Below, in pieces: positions 21,818 through 33,122 of a stretch of DNA of 64,000 nt. The notes under the pieces are model-generated. The model worked only from the letters and a program-made list of their open reading frames with translations, ran no database searches and was not told where the DNA came from. Position 1 is the first letter of the stretch. Every line of letters begins with the position of its first letter. Source of the DNA: Cladobotryum mycophilum (taxonomy: Eukaryota > Ascomycota > Sordariomycetes > Hypocreales > Hypocreaceae); NCBI GenBank assembly GCA_036429605.1, contig CM071590.1, positions 5,332,001 through 5,396,000 of the forward strand, read 5' to 3'. The position numbers and the translations under genes are program-made.

Positions 21818-23255
21818 GGTGACGGACGGTCTGATGTGACCAAGATTAGATAGTCGCCTTAGAACATAGCCTGAGTTCGAATCGAGTTTGAGACGCGAAG
21901 CGGGAGGGTTCGTCTGAGGGAGAGAAGGAAAAAGATCGAAAAGTATCGTCGCGAATAATCGTCCCAGGTATTACCGGCTCGTGGTAGATCGGACACAAAC
22001 ACGATGTGTGTGAAGGGTGACTCGGACCGTGGATTCTGTGTTTAGGTACTAGCAGTTAATCTCGGCTGGTTGCTGACCGTCGCCCAAGGAAAAAAAAAAG
22101 GCTTGTCGTGTCTCAGATTACAAAGAAGTCAAAGGAAGGTGGCTAAATCTGTCAAAACAAGGGCAATGGAATTGATTGCCACGAGTTGGTAAGGAGTGTA
22201 AAGAAGCGGGGAGAAAGAATTAAGTAAAAAAAGAGTGACAAATGCAAAAACGAACAAAAGGAGTGTGTGAGGCCCACGGCAAAGGCGTCAGGGCCGGGAA
22301 AAGCGGGAGAATTGGTGAAAAGTGTGTGATGAGTGAGCGACGACGACGCTTGTTTCTTTTTTTCGCGACGGTTTCTGTCTGTCTTGGTTGCTTTTCGGTC
22401 TCTCTCAATCGACAAAGGCAAAAAGGTAAAGCCCACCTCTGAGGCTAGCTGCAGCGTGCGTGGACGCTTGGGCCCTCCCCTGTAAAAAAGGGGCTGCTCC
22501 ACGTTATGATGGCCTGTAAACGTGCGGCCCCCAAGCAGAAGTGTTTCTTTTTCAGCAGCGTTTACAGCTTCTGTTTGGCTGAGTGTTTCGCGGGGGCTCA
22601 GCTAATGAGCAATCGGCAGCGTAATGCAGTGCAAAGTAGCACTAAGGACCCCAAAGGAGAGAACACAGAGATCAGATCTGATGAAGATGGGACATGAATT
22701 GATCAATTGTTGAGTGGTTTTCTCCAGAGATATGATACTTGTAGGTATTTGTTTCTCATCCCCCCTCTTGAGAAGCAGCGCCACTGCAAACACATGCGAC
22801 AACGCGTAAACTGTTTTAGCCCTGTAGGCTTGTTGTCGTTGTCTGATTAGATGTTCACTTGTTGGATGTTGGCCAATTTCCACATCGACGACCATCATTG
22901 GTGGTGTTGATGTGCCAACTGTTGACGGACTGGCACGTCAATGATGCCCAAATTTCCCTGCTTCCCTTGGTTCCCTGGCTGCTGGGAAGATGCCTGCTTC
23001 GATTTCTTCGCTTACCTAACCATGACGCTTTCCATGTGGTCAACGTGGGGCGATCGAATGGTTTGCGTGATCTAGCACGTGATGTAATCCACTATTCGGC
23101 ATTGGCCAATCGCAGTCTCGGGATCTCGGGTTCGAATCATCGGGTGATGGGCAACCTCTGACAGCAGAGCTTTTGGACCAGTTGCTCCGGACCATCCCTC
23201 CTCCAAAAAACTACACCCAACATATCGTCACCAATTCGATACAAGTCTGTCAACA
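21818..23255. other. Divergent promoter region, no gene seen
   Basis: These 1.4 kb separate the divergently transcribed Erf2 gene and the small mitochondrial protein gene. Several A/T homopolymers occur (for example 22090-22098). The 23110-23130 stretch contains a GGTTCGAATC motif resembling a tRNA T-arm, but no acceptor or anticodon stem pairs around it. Confidence 0.55.
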
Positions 23256-23806
23256 ATGGCTTCCCACGTCACTCGCCGATTCTTTTCCACCACGGTTCGC
23301 CGCTTCCAGGAGGCTCAGAAGCAGGAGCTCGCAAAGGAATCCAAGCGCAACCCCGAGATTTTGGTGCGTCATATTGCCTCGGCCCTCGATCTCCATGTCG
23401 TCATATGAGGCGCCTTCGAAAACGATAACTAACTTTGTTTCCTCAAACTGTAGATTCTCGGTGGTGTTATGGTTTGTGCTCTTGGTGGTGCCGGCTACTA
23501 CTTCGGTATGGAATACGCTGCGACATACATGCGCCATAGAAAGATAAGAGACCAAAGTTAACTGACAATTTTTCTTCTTCAGGCCGATCTCCTACTCAAT
23601 CCACCTCTGAGACCGACGTCAAGATCGCTGGCTCACCTTGGGACAGCAACTCCCAGGGCAAGTACAGCTACCACCCCGGCGGCGACACCTCTCTCGCTCC
23701 CCGTGATGCTCCCAGCGCCTTGAACGCCGTTGTCGTTCCCAACGTTACCCTCCCCAAGGAGCTCCACGACAAGTACAACAAGTGGGGCAAGGAAGGCTAT
23801 CCTTAA
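23256..23806 (+). CDS. Small mitochondrial membrane protein
   Basis: Three exons (23256-23363, 23454-23505, 23583-23806) encode 127 residues. The N-terminus is a mitochondrial presequence: rich in Arg, Ser and Thr, no acidic residues for the first 17 positions, and containing FFSTTVRRF. A short charged stretch follows, then one transmembrane helix rich in Gly (ILGGVMVCALGGAGYYF, residues about 37-53), encoded almost exactly by the middle exon. The remaining 70 residues are hydrophilic, with Pro- and Tyr-rich text (KYSYHPGGD, NKWGKEGYP). This layout suggests a single-pass inner-membrane protein facing the intermembrane space or matrix. I have the impression of a conserved family in filamentous ascomycetes but cannot name it. 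Splice sites are canonical and phases agree. Confidence 0.8.
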
Positions 23807-24229
23807 ATCTCAGCAACCAAGAAAAAGAAGAAGTAGAAGGAAGAAAGTGTCATTATTAGGAGCGAAAAAGGGAGAGGACCGGGGAAATGGGACGGCGAGG
23901 CATGGCTGTGTAGAATTTACGTTTTGGGTCGCAGCATCAACCATGTTTGACTCATGGTAACAACAAATTTTCAATACCACCTTGAAGACCACTACGAACA
24001 AGTGACTATTTGAGTCGGTGTGAGGATTCTGCTTCCACACACGTCCCTATCTGATATTGCACACTATACCATCACAATCGAGCTGAAAGTGGAAAATCCA
24101 GCATCAGGCATATCATAGTCATTTTCCCATTGCTATCCCATATCCAGTATCATGATCTCATTACAAGTTTGCTATCGAGGCTTTCAAATGGATCCCAGTC
24201 CACACCGCGTCCAGATGGATCGCACGCTA
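23807..24229. other. 3' flanks of two convergent genes
   Basis: These 423 bases separate the convergent mitochondrial-protein and SER2 genes. An A/G-rich segment directly follows the first stop codon. Nothing else was seen. Confidence 0.6.
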
Positions 24230-25665
24230 CTATGCCTTAAGCAAGTCTATTTCTTCCCCCGTCAGGCCAAACAAGTAGAGCAGGTCCAGCATGCTCTCCC
24301 CGTTCAACCGAGCATCGGCCTCCATCTGCACGCGTGGCTTGGCATTCCACGCAACACCAAGACCAGCCTTGCTCAGCATTAAGAGATCGTTGGCGCCATC
24401 ACCAACAGCGAGAACTTGAGACAGGTCAATTCCCTCCTTGGTAGCGATTTCGACAAGAAGATCCCGCTTCCGCTCCTTGCCAACAATGATACCCTTAACC
24501 TCACCCGTGAGTTTGCCATCTTCTCCAATGACTACCTCATTGGCGTGAGCGTAATCAATGCCGAGCTCCTTGGCGAGCCAGCCTGTTAGTGGCAAGAAGC
24601 CACCAGATAGGACTGCCGTCTTGACGCCAAGTCTCTTCAGAGCCTTGAGCGCATCCCGGACGCCGTTGGTGACATTCAAGATTGGCCGGAGGTCTTCGAA
24701 GATGGTTGCCGGTAGGCCCTTCAGAAGGGCAACACGCTCTCGGAAGGAAGCGTCGAATTCAAGTTCTCCCATCATGGCTCGGTGAGTAATGTTAGCAACG
24801 CGATCCGCCAAATCGGGGGGTCCTTGATTGTCTCTGCCAAGAGATCAATGGCCTCTTGAGTAATCAGGGTGCTGTCCATATCAAAGACAACTAGCCGAGG
24901 ATGTCTCCTCCAAATCACGTCTCTTTGTAGAACAACATCGACGTTCCACTCTTGCTCAAATCTGTAGATCATCTCATGTTTTCTGAGATCGGACAGGTTC
25001 AGATACTTGGGCGAAGGAGCAGGCGACAGAGTTAGCTCGACAACGCGAGGGTTTTCCTGGTTATCGAGACATCTGTGTGATGAGTGAGGCTCATCGGAAC
25101 CCTCGGGGAGCGGGAACGAGGACATGAGGTGGAGGAAAGACGTAATGCACAGTGGAGAGACATAAGAGCCATATAGATGGTCCAGCTGCTCGGACTCTTG
25201 GGTTGGTGGTTCCAAGGGGAAAGCATCAATATTTGTCGTTGGGGCCATGTTGGGGGGTAGGGACTCGCTGCTGTCTGCCAGCCCACTCTTAACCGAAGAT
25301 TGAGACCCTAGAAGGCTGGCCGAAGCCGCGTGTCTGTTTGCTCCCTTGTAGAACAGTGTTGCGACAAGTCTGTCTGTTCTTTGGCCAGAGGCTGGCGCGC
25401 AGTTGGGGTGTGAGTAGCTGTGCGTGACACCACTGTCGACAACAACAGGAGGGTTCTCGACCGAAGGGATTCCGTTAAAGGGGAGAATCGGCTTGGGCGA
25501 CAGCCGAGAAGGAGAGGGAGAGATGTCTTCGACGACGGTATCAATACCATGACGGTCGGGTATTCGGCGGTACTGCTGATGATCGCTCAGGTAGGAGCTG
25601 CTTCGCATGTTGCTCGTCAACTGCGGGCGTTGAGGCTGCTTCGGTGAGGCCATCGTGTCTGCCAT
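24230..25665 (-). CDS. SER2: Phosphoserine phosphatase, frame broken at a homopolymer
   Basis: This enzyme hydrolyses 3-phosphoserine to serine, the last step of serine synthesis from glycolysis. HAD-superfamily motifs are complete: motif I VVFDMDSTLI (the nucleophile Asp), motif II LSGGF, a conserved Lys in GKERKRDLL, and motif III/IV GDGANDLLML. The first ~130 residues are Ser/Pro-rich, and the protein (478 residues if repaired) is longer than yeast Ser2, as in many filamentous fungi. The frame breaks just after motif I: the segment ending AETIKDPP and the segment starting DLADRVANITHRAMMG lie in adjacent frames across a G6 run at 24815-24820 (C6 on the coding strand). One more base would fuse them. 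No splice sites could explain the switch. Because serine synthesis is a core pathway, a missing base in the assembly is more likely than a broken gene. Confidence 0.9.
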
Positions 25666-26883
25666 GTTATCGATATTGTTACTATTTTTGTGTCTTGTCG
25701 CGAGGAGTTGGAGAAAGAGAGTAGACTGAGGGGATAGCCAAAATACTATGCTCGTCTCGCGGGTCTACCACCAAAATGTAGATATTCGAGTAAGTATATA
25801 TAGCGATGCCCGTATACTCCGCAATTGACTTGGCAAAGGAAGATGAGTCTCGGTCACAAAAGGTGCAAGGTCTAGAAGATAAGCTGAGAGTCTGGATGTC
25901 GGTTGGGGTTGTACAGATTTAACAATCGTGACCCTAGTAGACCTGCCCCGCGAGTATCGCATGCAGACCTTTTTCGGCCTAAGATGACTCGCCGCTATAG
26001 GAGCCATGAGGATCCCTCCAACTGGTTTAGGGAATGTGCATTCCCGAGAGCCCCATTTATCTTGCCTCTGCTAGCGAATGGTAGGGCTAGATGTGACAGT
26101 GTACCTTGCGTCTATACGTCAGGCAATGACTTGTGACTATGGATGTCTTTTTTGAATTACGAAGACGGATGCATCCCTCACGTCTGAGAAGTGACATGAG
26201 CCAATCAGTCTGAATATCAGGCAGTTCTAGACCTCTCCCGAAACCTGAAACATTGAAACAAAACCCCGCACCATAAGAGAGGAGAACAAAACCGCCTCCA
26301 AAGAGAAGAGAAAAAGGTCTCAAAGGTCTGCTCGAGCCATAAAAGCGGCATGACATGATGCCAGAAGGAGCGCCGCGCCCCGTCGGTCGCAGGAGATTTG
26401 GCTCCGCTGCATCAAAGCCGTTGAAAAACATGGCGTCATTTTCGCAGGTCATCAGATTTATCGCTTTGATGTGTTTGACAGGGAAGCCTCGACATTTCAT
26501 TCCCTTGTCCTACCATGACTATCCTTACAGTGTCAATTCATCAGCCATGATATGCCCATCCGCCATCAGGATACATCCATCTCTCTCACGCCTTGTTCAA
26601 TATCCATGCATATCTGCATCTTTCAATTTATTTTAGGCTCGAGCTGATTTGTACCAATGCCACCTCACCCTCTTGCGGTGCTTCCGCCACCCCCACCATC
26701 ACCAAACGTCCATTCAGCTATACCGTGCCATAGAATTTCTCACCCAATACCCATCACCCGAGACATCACCAGACCACGCCCTTGGAACGCAAGACGCGTG
26801 AAAAATGCGACCTGAACCGATCACCATGTTGTTCGCTTCCGCTGTGTCTCATCCAAGCACCTCCTAAATTGCCCCCTAGTCGA
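25666..26883. other. Intergenic, no gene seen
   Basis: These 1.2 kb span the SER2 promoter and the 3' flank of the hydrolase. Open frames are short. One 137-residue minus-strand frame (26087-26500) lacks any recognisable motif, and I treat it as chance. Confidence 0.5.
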
Positions 26884-27681
26884 CTACAGGAATTCTACAA
26901 TCTTGTCCGCCAACTCCTCCGGCATGCTCAACATTGGGAAATGACTCGAACTCAAAGACGCCTCTTTGAAGCTGACACCCTGGTTCTTGATATTCCCTAC
27001 CATGAATTGTTGCGCTATCAGCGGAAACGCAACGTCTTGTTCACAGTACACGTATGCTTGGTCAATCTCGTTATACCTGGGTTCCTTGGGCGAGTAGAGG
27101 GAACACGCCTTTGGATGATTTGTCAGGGATGAGCTGAACTTTTGCTGCACTTCTTTCGGGACATCATCATAGCATATTTTCCCGATATCAAACCCAGGAG
27201 TGATGACTTTCATGTCTCCCTACGTTATATGAGCATATACGGCTATAGAGATAAGTCATCTACTCACTTTATAATGGGTCCATGGCACCGAATCGACGGG
27301 CACATAGTCTTCGAAGCTCTTGCCCTGTTCAAGCACGAAAGCTGCTATCCGTACGATCATTCGTACACCGCCAGTCAAGCCCTTGGCCTGACGTTCCCTC
27401 ACGCCCATCCCGTTGAACGCCTCCGCCACAACTGCACCTCCATAAGAATGCGCGATGACAACTAGCTCTTTTCCATCCCCAATCAGATCTCGTGCAGCAT
27501 CCCTGAGACAACGAGCATCGGCCCCTGGGGGATCGGCAGGTGTCTGGTCCATACCAGAAGGCAGTTCAGGGGCCGCGGTTGGATAGCCCCGAGATTCCAA
27601 CGCCCTCAACAAAAACCTGTATGCCTCGGGCTTGTGCCAGGCGCCATGGGCAAGCAAAAAGGTTGGTTTCTGAGATGGCAT
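26884..27681 (-). CDS. Alpha/beta hydrolase (AB hydrolase-1 / EstA-like)
   Basis: Two exons (27268-27681 and 26884-27219; 48-base intron) encode 249 residues. The N-terminus carries the strand-3 motif FLLAHGAWH, whose Gly-Ala forms the oxyanion hole. The nucleophile elbow AHSYGGA (Ser at about 79) follows, and a C-terminal SSHFPMLS supplies the likely catalytic His. No signal peptide is visible, so it is probably cytosolic. The family is broad and includes salicylate-esterase-like and small-ester hydrolases; the substrate cannot be read from sequence. The nearest genes are unrelated and over 1 kb away. The intron is very short but has good GTGAGT and TAG borders and keeps the frame. Confidence 0.85.
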
Positions 27682-28973
27682 GTTGAATGATTTGACGTGT
27701 GTAGGAATCTCGCGATTTTTTGAAGCTTACTGTAAATGTGGGGTTTAAATGCTGACGGTGAACAGGATATGAAACATGTTAAGGAGATGTGTATGCTAAC
27801 CATTTATATATCAATGATGTCTCAAAGAGTTGTATTTATGACTATCCTACGACGGCTCTAGCCGGCTCCAAGAAAATGGCTTCGTGGAGGTGTCTTGAGA
27901 ACTAGAATCCTTCGCTCCCTTTGTAGCGCAGCAACTAAAGCAACAATGTCTGCCGACGTGCCGACTAGTGTGAAGGATTCCATGACGATTCATGCATCTA
28001 ATCATGAGTTTTTTATATATAGAATGAGCTGATACGTATTGCCTGGATAGATCCATCTAAAATGTAGATCCTCTATGGTGCATATCTCTTTAGGTGTATT
28101 TAGCGAATCCCTCAGAACTTGACATGTTCAGCAGCTGAATGCGTGGCTGGCACGATTCATCGGGCTGAATATTATATATGAAACCTAAAATACTTATTAA
28201 TATTCATATTTTTAAATGTGTAATCTACTTTTATTTTGTTTTATGTCCCAAGATACTCGAGGAGATGTGGTGCTGGTTTCCGTCAATGCGCCTTACTTAA
28301 CTTACCCTGTAGCCAGAAACACGGAATTGGCGGATTACTTAGGGAACTCTGAAGAAATGTAATATTGGTCTATGTTCCATTACCGAATGTATTGTTTTAA
28401 CCTTCCAACAGAGAGAGCGCATGTCTTGTTCCTCAAGTGTTAAGGCCGGCTTGAATTCTTCAGCGGCATGTTGCTCGTGATGCTAGCATAAATTTAACGA
28501 TTGAAAGAAAACTCTAGAATGTGAAAGGGAGACATCAGAGTTTAACTATGGATTAAGACGTAATCTATACCTTCTTTACGCGTCTACATGAAATATTTTA
28601 ATAGAGATTTATTGTGATACATGGAATTCCCAGAGGAAAAAAAAATTAAAGCAACTTGGTGGTGATGGGTGCGCAACCTGAGGTCGACTTGCACGCGCCT
28701 CTGTCTGCGCAGTTCGGCATGCGCCCTGTAGACTACGCCTTAGTGGAGGTTAGAGGCATAGGGGCGACTGGCATAGTGCGAAATGTGCATGTCATAGGCG
28801 TGCTCATTCACCCCTAGATAATACGGAGCATATACTTGGCCTTCTCCTGTCCAACATCACGACAATCATAACGCAATTTCAAGGGCAAACAGCATCCAAC
28901 AAAGTTTTGCGTACTAATTTAAAGCAATATTGTGTCATATTTTTTAGGTTTGCGAATCTATGCATTAGAAACC
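27682..28973. other. AT-rich intergenic region
   Basis: These 1.3 kb contain a notably AT-rich segment (about 28150-28660) with many TTTAA/ATATT words. That is compatible with an old, mutated repeat, but I find no terminal repeats or transposase remains. No gene was identified. Confidence 0.5.
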
Positions 28974-29877
28974 ATGCACCTAAAAGAGTTTGAGGAACGG
29001 TGCTGGGTTCTGAAGCAACAGCCATTCTTTGACCCTCAACTCAGGGTTGGTGACCCCGATTGCTCTTGGTCTACTTTTCGACGACCCTTATTAAGAGCAT
29101 GCAACCTATCGCGCGAAATCACCTGGGAGGAAAAAATGGATGCGGTATCGATAGAATGGTATGGAAAGTGAGGATTGACGGATGCTCATACGCCTTAAAA
29201 GTGGTGAGTCTGTGTGTAACTTTTGGTAACAAGCCGAGCCTACCTAACCTGGATCTCAGTTTTGGGACAACACCGCGCCGGATGGCACTAGTTACTGGGC
29301 TGTTCAAAAAGAATCTCAAAATGCCGCGCTACTACAGATGATTGGGGCCTCCATTGAAGCCTCGACAGAGCCTATTCATTTGAAACCGGACCCAAAGACG
29401 TTCAAGGATGCCGTCTACAACCTCCAAGAGTTCTCAGACGAAGGCCGACAGGAGCAGAGATTTCGACATCGACCTGATGCTATTGCAATATCCTCTGTTC
29501 CGCGGTTCAGGAAATGCTTTGGCTGGATGAATATTAGTGGGAAAGAGCTTTATAGCCTGGATCCTAGGCTCCGACCCCATACAGTCAGAATTGACCGTCG
29601 CTCCTTTCGCGACCTACGAGCGGACGAGGAATATTATGCCATACTCTACGAGTACATATCACAAAACGAGGACTCGGAGACGAAGAGCGTCATGGAGGAT
29701 CAGTTAAATTTGCTCTGGCTTGCAGGCTTTACCATGGTGGCGACAAAGCCGGAAAATTGGGTTGGTGGAATCTTGTTGGATATGGCAGATCCCGTTTGTC
29801 CCTGGCAACCAGGGTGGTTTGAGTGCTGGTACCTGCGTTTTAAGGCTGAAGAATTGATGGGGCCCGACTCAGAGTGA
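28974..29877 (+). CDS. FTA2 / degenerate-kinase-like fungal protein, frame broken at a homopolymer
   Basis: Two exons (28974-29203 and 29260-29877) encode about 282 residues once one frame break is allowed. The N-terminal lobe carries a kinase-like glycine-loop region (GCGIDRMVWKVRI) followed by the VAIK-like SYALKV and, across the intron, FWDN. Then comes a YWAVQKESQNAALLQM helix, and further on a hinge-like YAILYEYI and a WLAGF helix. This is the pattern of a large fungal family related to kinetochore Sim4-complex subunit Fta2 and to divergent protein kinases; I see no intact HRD or DFG motif, so catalysis is doubtful. The segment before the glycine loop is in another frame: the A6 run at 29131-29136 would need one more A. 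The surrounding text on both sides is well conserved in style, so an assembly error is likely. Family name moderately sure, role unknown. Confidence 0.65.
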
Positions 29878-30641
29878 GGTTTGCCCTCAAGGGACCATAT
29901 CCTGGCTTCTGGGTCAATGGCATTAGCAACAGGAGGCTGTGTGACGGAATCCTTGCGGATAGGCTGATCGCCGGCTGTCAAGGGGAGCATACCGGTGGGA
30001 AACCTCGGCGTCCTCCCTCTCTGTCATAAGACCGAGACAACACAAGGCCATCTTGACGGTGAGTTGCCCACGTCCGTGAGCGCCCTAGCGAATAACATCG
30101 TATTTTGGGGATGGATACTTCCCCGTGGTAGTGCTATCCTCCACATATGACGCCTCCCCAAACGAATCAAGTGACATAGCCTCAAACCGGGACAACATGT
30201 CGGTGCTATCCGAAGCAAAGCTCTGATGAGACATCTGAATAGACTGTCTCCAGAATTGGGAAATCGACCCGACCTGAATTATAGGCTCTTTTAGGAACCT
30301 GGGAGTAACAAGGTGCTGATCTGTGAGAATATACCCATAGCAGCACCATCAAGTCGCTGTATAGGTGCCCACTTGAAAAAGACGGGCAAACTCCATCCAT
30401 CTCTCTTCGGCGACCGTTCCATCTCTGGCTTCTACTTGGCCGATAGCTTGGTGTCCCCAGGAAGGAGGCAGCTGTAGCTGGGTGACATTTGGCAATGCGA
30501 GACGAGCGCTCAGTCGGAATCTCCTGTCCAGCTAAGCTGGATTCGCGTTTCCGCGTGCAATTTACACAACCAACAGCTATAAGGAACCGTGCCGCCTTGA
30601 GCAACTTGAACCCCAGTCAGAAACAAACTTTCATCAAAATA
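29878..30641. other. Intergenic, no gene seen
   Basis: These 764 bases lie between two plus-strand accessory loci. Minus-strand frames across it show no recognisable domain. The right end is the promoter and leader of the 2EXR relic. Confidence 0.5.
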
Positions 30642-31168
30642 ATGGCTACTTTTCATCCATTTCCACGTCTTCCACCGGAACTCCGCGCTCACATCTGGAG
30701 TCTGACAGCACACCCCCGGCTCGTCCATGTGCGCACGCAGGAGGGTACATTGTGGGGAAATTCCGGGACCGACTATGTGGTTACACTGACGCCATACAGC
30801 GGCTCAGGGTCACCGTCGATGGCGACCGGTCATACGATTCATTCTGCTATTTTGGCTGGGAAATCTTTGCAAAGTTTCCCATGATTAAGGAAATGCACAT
30901 TGCAATAGAGGAGTCTGTCTTGATATGGGCATCAGCCTTTGAGGACTTCGGCTGGGGATCGTGTCCTAGAGAAAACATCAGATTCATCGACAACACATCT
31001 GGGCTTATGTTGACTGGCCTTGAGCTTCAAATGACGCATGATTGGCTTATGTTTCACTCATGGGACTGTTCTAGAAAAGTGGAAGACTTAGACAATCTTG
31101 TGGAGGAGATTGAATGGGCCAATGATGACTCCCATCTAAGGTTATGTGATCTGAAAGATGTAGAATGA
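30642..31168 (+). pseudogene. 2EXR-domain protein, internally deleted
   Basis: The ATG at 30642 opens the classic 2EXR N-terminus, FPRLPPELRAHIW, followed by HPRLVHVRT. Fungal 2EXR proteins are usually 250-400 residues; here, after about 35 residues, the text jumps to what is normally the C-terminal half (IQRLRVTVDG, then FPMIKEMHIAI, ending with a WGSCPRENIRFID segment) and it does so in another reading frame. So roughly 100 residues of the middle are missing and the join is out of frame. The second half is open to a TGA at 31166-31168. I read this as a decayed copy created by a deletion near 30745-30755. 2EXR proteins have no settled function but are often found near heterokaryon-incompatibility-type genes. 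A very short intron cannot explain the join. Confidence 0.55.
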
Positions 31169-33122
31169 TGGCTGGATTCAAATAAGAGAAGACGAAATAA
31201 GGAAGAAGGAAGAATAGAAGTATGGTATTGGATAGATGCATGGAGATTTCAGCACGAACATGTGCTGGATGTAGGCTGCTGTGTTTGACAACTTGATCTT
31301 ACAAGGAGGAGTTGTTAGATATACATCATTCCATTTACAAAGTGCTGAGTTTGCCGTCCGCTATTTGCAACGAGTCTTAAACGGCCCGATGCCTGCCAGC
31401 AGAGCCACCCTCGGCATAAAACCCGTCCTTGTACTCACTTACGCAATTCAACACCTTTATCTCCCCGTAGACAGCTTTTATCAGTACTGGTCCACAATGC
31501 AGCGAGCTGGGGGATCCAACCGCCCTTGGCGCTATATCGGCGACGGCAATAGTCACGTATCCAACGCTTCGGCTGCCTACTTGCTGGTTGCATGAAAGCC
31601 CCGAAATGGCACATACGCCGGCATGATCTTTTCTAAGTACTTCATTTACGAACGGAGGATATGATTGGTGTAAGAATCCTGATGTAGCTTACCTGGTTTA
31701 GTACACATGGATACACTCCGACAGCGCCATAATCGCTGGAGTGGTCACTCTATCTTTGCACCATAAATCTGGATTTGACAGTTATTAAGAAGTTTGGATG
31801 CGTCGTGGACTCAGGCATCGAGGGAGATTAAGGAGAGCTTATGTGAGTCTGCCAAAGTACATGCGGTTGTGAGAACCGAACCACATGGTTGGGATGTAAA
31901 TGGTAAGAAAGGTGGCAATGCTGAATGCCACGATGAGGACTAATCAAGAGATAGCAGACATCTAGTCAAGGGGGTCCCACGAGTTATTGGCCATTGCTTG
32001 AGCTTGAGAACCCTTTTGTTACCGTAACACTTGTTACGGCCACATCCGCCCCCTTTGTTCAGGAGATCAATCTAAAAGTACACAGCTTTTAAGCCTGAAT
32101 GTACTACCTAATTATATGGATTAACTATACGTAACCGCATGTGAAAACGATGACTCGTCTACCACGCAACGTAGAACCACAGGACGACTTGCTTCGGTGT
32201 GTTCGATTGACGCAGTGCAATGTAAACCAAGGCAGCTATAGGATCCATGTCCAACCGGAAGTGCATGCTTGTCATCAAAATATCCACTCTCTCTCGGCGG
32301 GGCGTCGGATAGTGGCAGGAAGTTGTCTTTAGAGGATCTTCGGATTGGATCCTCTAAGGGGGTGGTATGGAGTAATAGTGTGGCGGCGAATCATAAGCAA
32401 ACTCATTGCATAAAGAGACAGGGATGGTTGCATGATGCATGGATCTTAGTAATTCGTTGTGGAGAGGGACACCAGGTAGGAGGGGGTCGGAGAGGGGATA
32501 AAGACGCCCCCCCCCCCCCCGATGGGCTACTTGAGGCTCTGCGATGGACCCCGCTGAAAGATCCATATCTTGGTACATAAATCCAATAGTAGGTTGATAT
32601 CACCAAGTACGGGGACTTGGGCAACCAATGGACGGACATGCCAATTGCCATTCCCGGCATCCTTCTGCCTGTCGGCAAGCAAGGCGGCTAGACCTTGGGC
32701 TCCAATGCATTAAATGAGTACCTGAGTCACCAAAGTGCGATTTGTGTCGGAATTTGATCAAGATGACGTGGGTGAGCTGCTACAAGTTCCAGTCTCGATG
32801 CTTGAAGGCGCTGTCACACATGGCAATATCCATGGATGCTTCTCGGGGACCCAAGATCCAGATCCAAGCTCAATCTATACACCTGAAGAGTATAAATCAC
32901 CACATAACGCTTTTGTCTCCCTCACTTGTGAACTTCAGATTCGCTTTTCTTTTTATTACCATCGACCGACTCCGACACACCATTTTCATATCGTGGGCAA
33001 CATCCTCAAACTCTGTAGCCGCCTGGTCAACGGCCTGGTAGAGCCTCATTCTTTGAGGATATCAAGGTGCTAGCATCGATATACCATTTACCTCAATCCA
33101 GCTGGCACCTTGTCAATGTGAA
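31169..33122. other. Intergenic, no gene seen
   Basis: These 2 kb lie upstream of the AAA+ gene. A C14 run occurs at 32507-32520. Plus-strand frames at 31281-31595 and 32735-33073 show no domain and no splice logic, and I treat them as chance. The last ~200 bases are the presumed promoter of the AAA+ gene. Confidence 0.5.

Noticed and set aside
23105..23140. tRNA-like GGTTCGAATC motif
   Set aside because: The flanking bases do not form a T-stem, acceptor stem or anticodon arm; it looks like chance.
28150..28660. AT-rich stretch as a mutated transposon
   Set aside because: No terminal repeats, target duplication or transposase remnants could be read; left as intergenic.
31281..31595. A 104-residue plus-strand frame after the 2EXR relic
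   Set aside because: No conserved motif and no continuation into a larger spliced gene; it may be part of decayed DNA but cannot be supported.
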